Source of the DNA: Branchiostoma floridae
Lineage: Eukaryota > Chordata > Leptocardii > Amphioxiformes > Branchiostomatidae
Assembly: GCF_000003815.2 (NCBI RefSeq)
Contig: NC_049984.1
Location: forward strand, 21,693,038 to 21,757,037
Direction of reading: 5' to 3'
Length of the DNA stretch: 64,000 nt
Shown here: positions 1 to 10,800 of the stretch, piece by piece
Numbering within the stretch: the first letter of the stretch is position 1
Layout: each line of letters begins with the position of its first letter
Position numbers and translations under genes: made by a program
The notes under the pieces: model-generated
The model's input: only the letters and a program-made list of their open reading frames with translations
Databases searched by the model: none
What the model was told of the DNA's origin: nothing

Positions 1-259
1 AGCATGCCTTGACCTAAATAATGTCAATATTTTGCTGTTCTTAAAGAAGAACACATAGATGCAATCTACACTTGGTTGGCAATGCAAAATGGTCGGGTTG
101 AGAAAATTCCACACAATCCTGCAATCAATTGTATTATAAAGATAATCTGACACATGTTTGGTACATCAAGCTAAATAGCACACAAAGTTGTTTGCTTCCA
201 AACTGTTGATCGGAGGCAACTGTGACTATCCAAATGACTATGTGGCAGCAGTCTAAGAC

Positions 260-1050
260 TCCAATTGGTACGTCGGAGTTGTTGAGGATGTAGACGATGA
301 TGGAGAGTACTGTGTCCGATTCATGCAACAAGCGGGACAGAAGTTTAAATGGCCACCAAGGGAAAGACGACCCATGGATCAAGCCCGCCGACATGCTGTG
401 CGTGGTTGAAGAGCCACAAGCCGCCTTATCAGTCACCTTAAAGCGGTATGCCACCAGGTGGAAGCAGTGATGAAGATTCATGAAGAGGCCCGTGATGATG
501 AGCAACTGGGCAGGTATGTGCCATGTGTTAGGAACAGAAGTGTTCATGAAATATTTAGTATATGCCTTACTCTAGAACTGAACAGTGGTATTTTTTTTTT
601 ACAATGCCATGTGTCAGTGACATATATATGCCGGTGAATATGGCTTTTACGTGTTGCTTGTGATATTTACAGATTGTCAAATGATTGATATTATAGTGGC
701 TGAGTAACAGCAGCATCTGTGCACACTGAACCTTGAGGAGGTGTGTAAGGGCGACTTCGCCTTGCCCTACCAACTGGTGGGCAAGCATGTCCAGCATTTC
801 AGCTCCAGCACAGCGACCCGCCGGACGACGCCGAAGAGCCACAGCTGCTAGAGGGTCGATAGCATAAATTCTTAAATTAGATATGTACTAATATGTTTAT
901 GCCTTCCTTATCAGTAAAAGGATGGACATGACCCCATACAGGGACACTATGGAACAGTTCTGGGCATGAGGCATGCAGACCAAGAAGACAACTATGACTT
1001 GCTGAAGGAAACAGCTGAGGCTACAGGCCTGGGGGAGTGTAGAGTTGGGG
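260..1050 (+). pseudogene. Decayed coding fragments, possible exons of a transposon-associated gene
   Basis: Three stretches read as protein on the plus strand. At 260-470 the frame gives WYVGVVEDVDDDGEYCVRFM, then a shift of frame is needed to continue with DDPWIKPADMLCVVEEP. This resembles a small beta-rich C-terminal domain (W-x-G-V-V ... F-M ... F-x-W-P ... D-x-W) common in invertebrate repeat-family proteins. At about 708-851 a frame reads LNLEEVCKGDFALPYQLVGK. At 921-1045 a frame reads DGHDPIQGHYGTVLGMRHAD and runs on to a GT donor. Frame breaks suggest decay, or exons with missed borders. Family and function are not established. Confidence 0.35.
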
Positions 1051-1736
1051 TAAAAGCTATGTACATCATGTATTGTACAACATTATGAAGACCTGTGCCT
1101 TGTTTTCTTCTTCTTCACTGAAATTACAGTAATGACAGCAAGATGTATGTAGCATGGGCAATTTATTAGGTTTGATAACCTTGTGTAGCTGCAAAACACG
1201 AGTTTTAGTTCATCCAAATAGCAATACAGAAAGATAATGATGATCATTGTGTCAAGTTAAGTAAATAATGCGCTGCGCTTACTTAGTACTGAGATTTATC
1301 AGGCTCAAAATTCATTCCAGACTATTATGAAGGAGTGTCTGATTGCAATAGAGAGAAAACTGGACATGTTGAATATCCAATAACCATGCAGGTCTGATGC
1401 CGAAACGTGGGATGTACTGAAACTGTCGCGAGGAGGAACATTACCGAGCACGAGACCATCTGTGGTTTCAGGTTGCAGGTCTGTGCTTGTGGTGATGTTG
1501 TCACCAAAGCAAACATGGTGATTCATTTAAGAATTTTATCACGCCTAAGACACGCCTTGCCCCTTAGGATGTGACAGGCACATTACGAGGTACCACATAC
1601 CCGTTGGTCAACTCATTTCCACATCATTTTTCTTGAAACAAACCAATTCAATTCGTTTTCCTTGTCATTTGCTGTCATTAACACACGAACATATTTGTTT
1701 GGCTCATTAGAGGCTCCGGCATGCTGCATGGGCGCA

Positions 1737-2399
1737 GGACTGTTCCCGCCAGGTACGCTTGTGCACGGTGCCTGGGTGCCACTTCCAGGACTGTCCCCGC
1801 CAGGTACGCCTGTGCACGGTGCCTGGGTGCCACTTCCAGGACTGTCCCCGCCAGGTACGGCTGTGCATGGTGCCTGGGTGCCACTTCCAGGACTGTCCCC
1901 GCCAGGTACGGCTGTGCATGGTGCCTGGGTGCCACTTCCAGGACTGTCCCCGCCAGGTACGGCTGTGCATGGTGCCTGGGTGCCACTTCCAGGACTGTCC
2001 CCGCCAGGTACGACTGTGCACGGTGCCTGGGTGCCACTTCCAGGACTGTCCCCGCCAGGTACGCCTGTGCACGGTGCCTGGGTGCCACTTCCAGGACTGT
2101 CCCCGCCAGGTACGGCTGTGCATGGTGCCTGGGTGCCACTTCCAGGACTGTCCCCGCCAGGTACGGCTGTGCATGGTGCCTGGGTGCCACTTCCAGGATT
2201 GTCCCCGACAGGTACGACTGTGCACGGTGCCTGGGTGCCACTTCCAGGACTGTCCCCGCCAGGTACGCCTGTGCATGGTGCCTGGGTGCCACTTCCAGGA
2301 TTGTCCCCGACAGGTACGACTGTGCACGGTGCCTGGGTGCCACTTCCAGGATTGTCCCCGACAGGTACGCCTGTGTACGGTGCCTGGGTGCTACTTCCA
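1737..2399. repeat. 51-bp minisatellite, 13 tandem copies
   Basis: The unit starts with GGACTGTCCCCGCCAGGTAC and repeats exactly every 51 bases, 13 times, with few substitutions. Units carrying GACAGG instead of GCCAGG cluster at the distal end. Because 51 is divisible by three and the unit has few stops, five of six frames stay open, giving 17-residue peptide repeats on both strands (longest 317 codons on the minus strand, 1678-2631). I treat these frames as by-products of the repeat, not as genes. Confidence 0.95.
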
Positions 2400-2590
2400 G
2401 GGTGAGGAGAAGGAGGCTAGAGACCACTACTTCGACCGCGCAGTTGCACATTTGTTTCATTGTAAACATTGTAGAGGTGACTGCATTTGAGGGGAGAACT
2501 GTTCTGGTATGCACTGAGGAGCAACTCCCATCTGGTATTGCAAAATGAATCATGACCTTTGAATAAGGTAGCAAAAGACTCTGGTAACAG

Positions 2591-2946
2591 GAGACAGTTT
2601 GGCTGGCGTTTTGATTTGCTGGACGACTCACAGACCTGCCATATTACGTACTACACACCGGACAGTAACAATACAAGGTTAGTTTGAATGTTCCTTTTAA
2701 CAATATCAAGACTACTTACCGTCTTTTCAGCAATTTTGCTTTTGTTGTTTCTATAAATATACTGCTTGTTTGTATTCTTGTTTGACTGATTGAAAATAAC
2801 ATTGTCTTCCTGTGTGATTTGATGTAGCTGTACAGTGTCTGTCTACCACCACACTGCAGTCATGTGGGACAGAAAGTTACCAATGGCTTCTTAGACCTGA
2901 TACACAGATACTGCATAGACCAACGAGTCAAGAAGATAGTATGAAG
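2591..2946 (+). pseudogene. Two putative exons with matching splice phase
   Basis: An exon-like stretch at 2591-2677 follows an AG and ends in ACAAG|GTTAGT. It reads RRQFGWRFDLLDDSQTCHIT and on to a PDSNNT end. A second stretch at 2836-2946 follows TACAG and continues in the same phase (VCLPPHCSHVGQKVTNGFLD), reaching an in-frame TGA at 2942-2944 just before a GTAAGA donor-like site. The matching phase supports real exon ancestry. The family is not recognised, and the link to the fragments upstream is a guess. Confidence 0.35.
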
Positions 2947-3046
2947 GTAAGAAAATTATCATTTTAGAAAATCTGTTTGTGTATTACTCACACTGTAGGA
3001 TAGAGTCTCACACTAACATCTGCAGTATTTTCTGCACAATTTTCTG

Positions 3047-4520
3047 CAGGGCTGAAGTACCATCAGAACACGAGCAAAAGGAACGAAACTTTATTTGTGG
3101 CCTTGACATCCAGCAAACCCATCTAACTTAGCTGAACAAGCCCCCACTGTACCAGAGGCACAGTCCCCGAAGTCTGGGTTTCCGAGAGGCTGGACAGCTG
3201 TGATACTTAAGACCTGACTAACAGAACCAGAGTAAGCTGGATGTCCTGCTATTGTCAATAGTTTTGCTCTGTCACCTGTTTATATTTGGATGTGTACAGA
3301 AGATAACTTTGCAACAGCTACTGTTGTTCCCATCAAGGGACAGGTTGTGTTGTCTCAGCATCCTGCAGTAGATATAAGATGATTCCACACTTGGTGATGA
3401 ACACCTCAAAAGATCACTAGACCCATGTGGCATCTCTGGACCTGTGGGACAGAAATATTCATATTAATTATTATTGCACAACATCAGCAGTCGAGACCGT
3501 ACAATTAAATACATTACACATAATTTCTCAAACAATTGTCACTGAGCATGATGTATAAAAATACATGCCCGTACCCATTCTAATCTTTTAGACTTACTAG
3601 CGTAGTTCCTATTACAATATAGCACAGTACATCTCAAAATCAAGTTGGAGGACATTACAAATTTTGGTAGCACCTTTAAATTTTTAATTCCAAATTTGGA
3701 TACCCACCTCAGTTAACTTTCTGTCCTTTCCAGACGGTTTACATATAAAACCCTGTGAGAACAAAGAACCCGTGTGACCTGACCACGCCACCCCGGTCCC
3801 CTGTTCTGTAGCTACAAGACTAGGTAACAGAAACGGACCTTCACACACAAACATCACTGACACATCGTCAACAACCTCGTTTTGTAACAAAAAAAACAAG
3901 GTTGTGTGCTTCAAATACGCCGGTATCGTCGAGGATTTCAGACAAACTTTATCCTTTCCCTGAGTTTTCAAGGACAGAAATTTCCCCCACAAAAGGCCGC
4001 CATTACCCTCAGCAAAACCAGTTTTCCTCACCGTTAATATTTTTTTTTCAGTTTCAATGTACTAACTAACCACCAAAACAGCTATACTATAAGATACCAA
4101 GAAATACTTCTGAGGCACAATGAAGTAAAATAAGAAGACAAACGTTACCTACCGACCCTCACCTCACAATGGCCGCCCTGCAATGCGTGGATTCTGCACA
4201 GTACAAAAACACTTCTCTTGTATCAATGCGCGTAAACATCTGGAATGCTGCTGAACTTTAAATGAATCACTTACATACAGCTTACATCGTTAACAATTAC
4301 TACAAAATCCATTTAATAGTCATTAGCAAACAAAAGCATCAAATGAAACCGCATATCAATTGCACGGTCCCTTTTTGGCTGCACTATTTTATGGCGGCGC
4401 TTGTGTATATTTCATCTGGAGAGGGTATTCGGTGGCGGCTGGATGATGACGTATGCAGCACACCGAGGGTTACATGGGGGGTTTTCGAAGTATCACTCTT
4501 TAAAAAAAATCGATACACGT
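3047..4520 (-). repeat. Dispersed 1.5-kb unit, copy A (inverted relative to copy B)
   Basis: The reverse complement of this stretch aligns by eye with 34790-36280 over most of its length. Shared landmarks are the GGCGGCGCTTGTGTA block near 4395, the GTTTACGCGCATTGATACAA block near 4225, the GGTCACACGGGTTCTTTGT block near 3775, the GTTGTCTCAGCATCCTGC block near 3350, and the GTTCCTTTTGCTC end near 3075. Similarity holds at DNA level with frequent small indels, so most of it is non-coding. It is either an unclassified mobile element or a duplicated gene 5' region. Confidence 0.7.
4163..4239 (-). CDS. Putative first coding exon in copy A
   Basis: An ATG at 4239 opens a frame of about 25 codons, starting MFTRIDTREVFLYC, that ends at the canonical donor TGTGAG|GTGAGG. 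Copy B has the same ATG, frame and donor at 35041-35123, with one in-frame codon deleted and mostly conservative changes. This is the only part of the dispersed unit where indels respect the frame. It suggests a 5' exon of a small gene family, but no later exon could be assigned. The product is not recognised. Confidence 0.35.
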
Positions 4521-5249
4521 AAGACCATGTTGATTTGATTATATGGATGCCATCAAAAGAACGCAAAAACTGATGCGAGCGCGCGAATAAAAAGATGGCC
4601 AAATGATTGCATTCAGTATGAATCTAAGTGGCCAGGAAGGTTAAACATAGGATTAAACACACATATTATAATATACCAGCAATTGAATCGGTACATCGTA
4701 CCGGTACAAACCCGTTTTTTCTCATTGTGCCTCTTTGAAAAAGAAAAGAAAACAACGGAAAAATAAATAGGCCGGGTTTCGCCGATAAGAAAATGGATAC
4801 TCTACATCGGCAGGCGTTTTGGGGCTTAACGGGCCAAGAAAATAACAAGAGTGAAGTCGAGAGGACTTTACAGTCCATTTTTGTACCAAGTTTTGACAGT
4901 CAAAGTTACAGAGGCAGTTAGCCTTGAATACATGAAGATAGGATTTTAAAACGTCAGTGGGAGTTGGATACTCCACCAAACAGATTCCCTTCGTAGCACA
5001 ATTGACCATATTGTTTTGTTTTTAAACTTTATTTATATACCAAACAAAGACAGACATACGGGTAATACATACGGGATGTACAATACAGTTGTCATGTGGC
5101 AATAATCATGTGGCATTTAAAAAGAGTACAGTGGTTTCCAATTTCTGGTGTGTAAATACAATTTGTTACAGCGCGGGGATATTTTTTTTCCATGCTGTGA
5201 AAATACTTAATGAAGGTAATAAACTTATTGATAGACAGTTTGCCTCACG

Positions 5250-5430
5250 ATTGTTTTAAAGGTTTGTGGAAAAAAACTATGATACGTAATTTTTGGCAGT
5301 CAAAGTGCTTTCTACGTTCTGTCCAGGGGTCTCTAGTATGAAATTCAAGTGGTAAAAGTAACGCGCACTTTGTAATCTTGACGCCATGACGAATAAAAGT
5401 CAAAATCCAGACTCTCAACACTGCAAAAGT
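5250..5430. repeat. Dispersed repeat related to the 14.5-15.4 kb cluster
   Basis: This stretch shares TTTGGCAGTCAAAGTGCTTT, the CTACGTTCTGTCCAGGGG block, and the AAGTAACGC...CACTTTG / GACGCCATGACG / CAGACTCTCAACACTG blocks with several copies between 14560 and 15360. No coding potential was seen. It is probably a fragment of an unclassified non-autonomous element. Confidence 0.6.
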
Positions 5431-5659
5431 TACCTATTCTTCCTGCGCAATGATCGGCTCATCCAAATGAAGCTATGGGGCAGTGCCTGAAGTCACGCAG
5501 TGATCCCCCTATACTGCTTAACGCTCTCCTATGAGAGATGAGTGGGAGGGTGGGTGTTTTGATTATCCAGACTTTCCCGGTGCTTCCCCACCAGATACCT
5601 ATTCTATAGCAGATCACATCGCTCGACCAGGCTGTATGGATGAGTCCGTTCACTGCACT

Positions 5660-6160
5660 GATCTGTGAGTGGGCTACCCTACCTTATATAGTGATATTTC
5701 AATTTCATTATGGATGAAGCTATGGGGCAGTGCCCTTCCGTCGCGCCCCTATCCACCTTTTCTACTTCTTCGCTATTCCTTTCCTTCCTTCCTAAAATCT
5801 ACAACCCCCAATCTCATTTCTTCCCCCAACCTCATTTTCAAACCTGCCTTATATTATTGTACACCTTATCCTCCACTTCTATCTTCCATTCCTCATTTTA
5901 TCCCATTCCCTTATCCCAAACTTCCTTCTCGCCCTGTGTCTCCCTTCTCTCTCTTTTCCTGTTGTATTCTATTTCTCTAATAACTGGGACACACGAACAC
6001 AAAACCAAAATAAGGAGCCAACCACATACGCTATTATCACTCATATTTTATTCGATTCCGGGGTTCTCGGTATACAATATTTTCATAAACTCCTTCGCAT
6101 TCCTTCCTTCTTCACCATACCCAGTAACCCTTACGCTCGGTGTAGTATAGGCTTATCTTG
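5660..6160. other. Pyrimidine-rich stretch without convincing gene
   Basis: The plus strand is strongly C+T biased. Two open frames of 103 and 146 codons exist only because purine-rich stop codons are rare here. A short block (GAAGCTATGGGGCAGTGCC) near 5468 recurs near 5715. This may be the terminal non-coding part of the DIRS-like element that follows. Confidence 0.4.
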
Positions 6161-6164
6161 ACCT

Positions 6165-7012
6165 TTAGTAAAATGCTTTCTCAATGCCCTGTAACTGGTT
6201 GTTTCCAGTATACCTTTCCACTGCCTGTTGCACTTCCTTTGAAGCTAAACTCTGGGACGCTTTTCCTACTTCCATTACCTGTGCTATCTTCATGTAATAA
6301 GATGCTGTTCTCCTTGTGAACCATCCTACGTGACCCATGATATCCGCATCCGATGCACCCGCCATGTGCATTGAAATGGCACATCCGGCCCTACAACCAT
6401 GTAAGGTATCACCTTCATATATACCCAGTCTTTCTAAATATCTCGAGCTCCTGAAAGCATTTTCCAAAGCAGCTGTGGATGGAGCCTCTACTAACACAAG
6501 CCCTTCTTTGGACGTTGACCTAAATAACAAGCCACCCTTCAAATCTATAGAGAGCCATCTTGCGATCTCTACATATTTATCGACTGCCGCTACCGGACAA
6601 GATTCTGGGTCCCTTGTTGGCTCTAAGGCGAATACGTTTGTCCTACCATCTCTTAATGTTTTCCCCCAAGTATGGTTGAACAGTAACCCCCTGATGGCAA
6701 CCTTCCAATATCGTCAGTTCTGGATTTCATTAAGTCTGCTACCCTGTCACCAGCAAAAAATAAGGACTTGAAAATTGCCTGATCCCTCGCCAAAATAAAA
6801 AGTTTCGTTGGAGACTTCTCGGCCTTCATTTGTGATTCGATGTAACTACAAACTTTCACAATTTTTGGCAAGAAAACTGGTGTCGCCTGTTGTGGGGTTA
6901 AGCCCTGTTCTAGCTGTTCTTTAGTTACTGCTTTTAGGCATTTCTTGACGGCTGGGCTCGCCGCCGGATTCCCCAGCCCCAACCTATCGTCCCAGTCACC
7001 CCCTTCTACCAT
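6165..7012 (-). pseudogene. Tyrosine recombinase of DIRS-like element, C-terminal half
   Basis: Read on the minus strand, this is the catalytic part of a DIRS/Ngaro-type tyrosine recombinase, which would integrate circular cDNA. The first catalytic Arg lies in FFAGDRVADL, the H-x-x-R box in DTLHGCRAG, a His/Trp position in HVGW, and a Tyr in TASYYMKI. The frame breaks near 6690 in a run of G, so ORF 6653-7012 and ORF 6165-6542 are two pieces of one protein. Its N-terminal half lies beyond the inserted MITE at 7064-8006. The copy is dead as assembled. Confidence 0.85.
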
Positions 7013-7063
7013 TTTCAGTGAAGATTGCCCTTAATTGGCCGACGTAGGAGTCCACTGTCTTAA

Positions 7064-8006
7064 CCCTCAAGCACCCGACCTTTTTTTGCGACTAAAATGA
7101 CCGAGTGGGGTCCAAACGGACCCCAAAATGTTTTGTTCATAAAATCTCAGTTCCAATTCTTATCAGTGATCATTGTACATACATTGCTTCGTCAATGTAA
7201 GAGGAATATTTTGAGATGTTAAAGCGTTGCTAATTCCAGCTCATCATCATAATTTATGCAAAAGATCGGAACGACCATGTTTTGCACTAAACCTATTCGT
7301 ACCAAAGAGGGGAATTTTGAGGCCTTCAGCAACTTTTATGCCGCATAACTCATGAACGGCTAACGCAAAAGCTACGAAACTTTGTAATGTATCACAAAAT
7401 ATAGTTAGCAAATATTTTTAGTCAATAAAGTAAGTTTATCATTTTTTGCGGTTGCCATGGCAACGGAATTCGAAAAGGCATATTTTCCCCAAAAATTGTC
7501 AATTTCAATTTAAACAATGTTTTCTTCATAAACTACACTTGTTTTCTAACAACAAAGAAATTCTAGGAAATTCAATGTTGATTTCATGATTCAAAATTTA
7601 TGCTAATTTCATGACGTCATTAGTGAAAATCCTTATGATCTAAATGACGTCATAATGTCGTCATATTTTATGGTAATGACACAGAAGTTTCTATGTGGAT
7701 TTAACTTTACATGTTTAGTATCCTCTAAAAGTTTGGTGGTCATACGATAAGTAGTTAAGGAGTTAGTCTCAAAAATTTGTTTTAAAAACTGCTGGGGTCC
7801 ATTTGGACCCCAGACGGACTGAACACGGACTTTCTTAATAATTTCCATAGTATTGAACCAATCTTCGTAAAAACTTCGGAGAAGGTGTAGAAGATATTGA
7901 TCGACAAAGTCATGGAAGGATTTTTTTCTTCAGATTAAAAATGTTCAAATGGTACATCAAAATTTACGCTCGGGGTCCAAATGGACCCCACTCGGGTCTT
8001 TGAGGG
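7064..8006. mobile_element. piggyBac-type MITE inserted in the recombinase gene
   Basis: The 943-bp element is flanked by TTAA on both sides (7060-7063 and 8007-8010) and has imperfect inverted ends (CCCTCAAGCACCCGA against CCCTCAAAGACCCGA). Subterminal palindromes of the form GGGGTCC(N4)GGACCCC occur near 7108, 7794 and 7972. It is AT-rich inside and has no transposase. TTAA duplication with CCCT-type ends is characteristic of the piggyBac superfamily. Joining the flanks at a single TTAA restores the recombinase reading frame across the site, so this is a clean insertion. Confidence 0.88.
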
Positions 8007-8009
8007 TTA

Positions 8010-8640
8010 AAAGCTAGACGTGTTTGGCAAGTGCATGTACCTTGGTTCCTCTCACAACTCACTTTATGGACTTTTGTTTTACCTTGTTGGTCCTTAAAGA
8101 TTGGGAATTTTATAATGTCATTCGGAGAGGCTGAAAGGATTGATTTCGGTGGAACCAGAGACTCCAGAAATCTGTTCAGAAGATCTGTCAATGACCGTTT
8201 TTGTTTAGCATACGCCAAACTGCCTCCCGCTCCCATAATTTCCTCGAATCTTGTGTCGATGTCTTTGTAATTTATTTGAATTCTCTGTCTCCTTTCAGTA
8301 CTCTCTTGTTTTTTGTTTTTCTCTCCACATTTTGGACAAAAATTAAAATCAAAATCATTTGGATAATTACAACTAATGCAGTTTACCGCTGGTACCCACA
8401 GCCTTGCCGCTCCGGTGAAACCTACGGGTTGTGGCGGAAGGCCCATAGGTCCCACTTTGTTGGAAGCAACCTCCAACCCTGCCCCTGGGTCGGGTATCTG
8501 AAGACCCGTTGTCCCGATATTGCTACTCTGGCCTCTTTGTCTGCGTTCTTGAGTAAAACTGGCCACCAGAACTTCCTAGGGTAAAAATCAGGTACAATAA
8601 TTGTTACTAGCGCGTTTTGCTGTGTCAAAACCATCCTTGC
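8010..8640 (-). pseudogene. Recombinase N-terminal half with zinc-ribbon motif
   Basis: The minus-strand frame carries four cysteines as C-I-S-C and C-P-K-C, about 13 residues apart, a probable zinc ribbon. A linker then runs toward HKVSCERNQGTCTCQTRLAF, where the MITE interrupts it. The frame resumes at KTVDSYVGQLRAIF on the far side (7059 downwards). At the upstream end (about 8566-8646) the protein appears to continue from the RNase H region through a frame change. This arrangement is typical of recombinases in invertebrate DIRS-like elements. Confidence 0.7.
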
Positions 8641-9471
8641 CTCCAAACTCCGCGTCTATCTTTTGCCACAGTTCTGGCAGTAACTGCACGTCCGTGAACA
8701 GATGCTTTCTAGACGGTTTGTCTGCCTCGTTTAACTGTGACGGAATGTACTGCAAATTCACATCAATATTAAGCTGTAACGTGACTTCCCAAAGCCTAAC
8801 TATTGCCTCATTAATCTTCTTACTCTTCCCCCCTGATTCTCCCAGGCCCTTACTAGGGTTTGATTATCTACCCTGGCGTCCACACGCTTGTCTCTCACTT
8901 TGTCTTCGTTGCACAGACATCGGGGTCCTTCCTAGGGCTTCGGTTTCTTTCACTGAGATATGCTCGTCTACTTCCCCTTCTTGCCAATAATCCCCACATA
9001 GTACCGTATTGCCTGACTCATGTACCACTCCAGCCCATCTAAACCCTGAGGCATCTGACGACAGCTCTAGGACTTCATGTTTCTCTGACTTCCAAGTCAT
9101 ACCACCTGTCCAGGAGTCCAACAATCTCCAATATAACAACTCCCTTCGTACCCCTTCTGTAATCTTTGCCATTCTACCTAGCTTTTCCGATTGCTGATTT
9201 CTATAAACATTTCCCGGCAGAACAACCTTGCTGCTGGGACTGCCAACATGAAAGATGTGATTTTCCCCGTTAGATTTTGTAAGACCTTCACGGGGACTTC
9301 GTGATTATCCAGGACTTTCTCCCTAAGTTGTGCAAAGTCTTCTTCTCTGGCAAGCCAAATTACAGGGTTAATGAGTTGATGATCATCCCTAGAAAGACTG
9401 GTTTTACCGTGGGATCTAGCTGAGATTTGGCAAATCTCACAGTATATCCTAAGCGCAAGAGTATACATCAT
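8640..9471 (-). pseudogene. RNase H and connection domain of DIRS-like element
   Basis: From the upstream end, the frames read the connection region (WLAREEDFAQLREKVL ... LPARLF-like AVPAARLFCREM), then RNase H with LSSDASGFRWAGVV and HISVKETEAL. A frame shift leads into VDARVDNQTLVRAWENQGG and YIPSQLNEADKPSR, the last RNase H motifs with the ADxxSR-type ending. RNase H degrades the RNA template during cDNA synthesis. Several stops and shifts split the domain into ORFs 9178-9471, 8864-9172 and the untracked 8650-8870 piece. Confidence 0.8.
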
Positions 9472-9761
9472 TCGTAGCTTGGGAAAATGACAGCTCAGAG
9501 ACGACGGTATTCTACCGGTTTCGACTTTAATTTGTCTTTCTCAAGAATGACAGAGATCGGACCACTCCTCCTTTTATACCTTTTCTGTGCCTCCCTAGTG
9601 CAGGGCGCTCTATCCTGAGTTTACGATATTGACAAATCAGCGTAAAGGGTTTCGTTTTGCCCTGGCTATAGGCTAGGTTGCCCTGACCTAGGTCTAGTTC
9701 ACTATACACTGAGTGGTATAGCTAGGTTAGGTTGCCCTGTACGTACTCAGCGTACCATGTA
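9466..9761. mobile_element. Penelope-type terminal fragment inserted in RT, 17-bp TSD
   Basis: The 296-bp insert is bracketed by the 17-bp direct repeat CTAAGCGCAAGAGTATA (9449-9465 and 9762-9778). Removing one repeat and the insert rejoins the reverse-transcriptase frame (CYILLRL followed by GYTVRFAKSQLDP). The insert contains GGTATTCTACCGGTTTCGAC and TTTGTCTTTCTCAAG, typical of Penelope-like element termini. It looks like a solo terminal repeat or a 5'-truncated copy. Confidence 0.75.
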
Positions 9762-9778
9762 CTAAGCGCAAGAGTATA

Positions 9779-10800
9779 TAACACAAAATGTAGCATGCCG
9801 CCTGTGCCAACTCGTAGAATGACCATATATTGATTTGGGTACCCATCTTAAGCTGTAACTGACCCGCATGCCTGTCATCTATATACAGAGCTGACGGTAC
9901 TCCCATAGCCCTAATCTTGTGCATTGCAACAAGACCAACTTGTTGATAGACAAACGGACTACATTTCCAGCCGAAACTGATCACTGCTGAGTGCTGACAC
10001 AAAATACCATCCGCCCAATTGAAAACCCACTAATGGCTTGCTAGTTTCTGTTATAAATAGATGATCATAGCCACTGTTGTCGTCTACCACTGTCTGAAAA
10101 TGCCCTCTTTCTAGATACCTGGTGACATCTATAACTGTGTCAAGAGTAAACGGGCAGTCCTTCATCCATTTATCCAAATACCTCAAATCCAAACAGAGTC
10201 TGGGTTTATTGGGCTCCACTGTAAGGGGTGACACGATATATGACGGAGACACTGAGCCCACTCTTCCCACACCTCTACTGCACCTGTTACAATCCTGCTG
10301 TGGATAGTATTAGAAATAAACTCAGCAAAAGGAATACAACTTTTGTTGTTAGGAAAAGTGGTCGGAGGTGGAAAAGCGGTGTCATAAAACTTACCCTTAA
10401 ACTTTCCTTTAAATGGCTGGATGAAATCTAACATGTTTACCCCATTATTTATCCAATCTTTCACCTCCGACCAGCTTTCTATATCCATCATAAGATTGTT
10501 CCATTCAGAGGCCTGCCTGTGTAAACCCCCTGCCCTAAACTTATCCGGATCTCTGAACAAAAGGGAGTCTGCCGACGCCTTAATCTTCCCTTGTGCTACT
10601 GAATCTAACGGAGGCGATACGACGGCAGCGCTGTTCCCGGCTCTTGTAATCCAGGTCTCAGTTCCTGACACGTGCTCATGGCGCGTCCTCCAGCGGCTTA
10701 ACCGGGAATTGCAACTCAAAAGCTTGGGTTGCCGACCCCGCTTGGAACGTCTGAAAATTAGAAATGATCTATATGATTTCCTATTCCGATTCTAAAATTA
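9779..10800 (-). pseudogene. Reverse transcriptase of DIRS-like element
   Basis: This is the RT core on the minus strand. The upstream part (ORF 10183-10719) runs WNNLMMDIESWSEVKDWI to IPFAEFISNTIHSRIVTGAV. After a one-base loss near 10266 it continues VEPNKPRLCLDLRYLDKWM and FQTVVDDNSGYDH (catalytic Asp region), and after a second shift near 9990, SFGWKCSPFVYQQ and ALYIDDRHAGQL (the YxDD-type motif as YIDD). At least two frameshifts plus the inserted Penelope fragment make it inactive. The motif order and RNase H/tyrosine-recombinase context place it among the DIRS-like elements. Confidence 0.85.

Noticed and set aside
5669-6150. Two overlapping plus-strand ORFs of 103 and 146 codons
   Set aside because: They arise from a pyrimidine-rich stretch with few stops; there is no motif and both frames are equally open.
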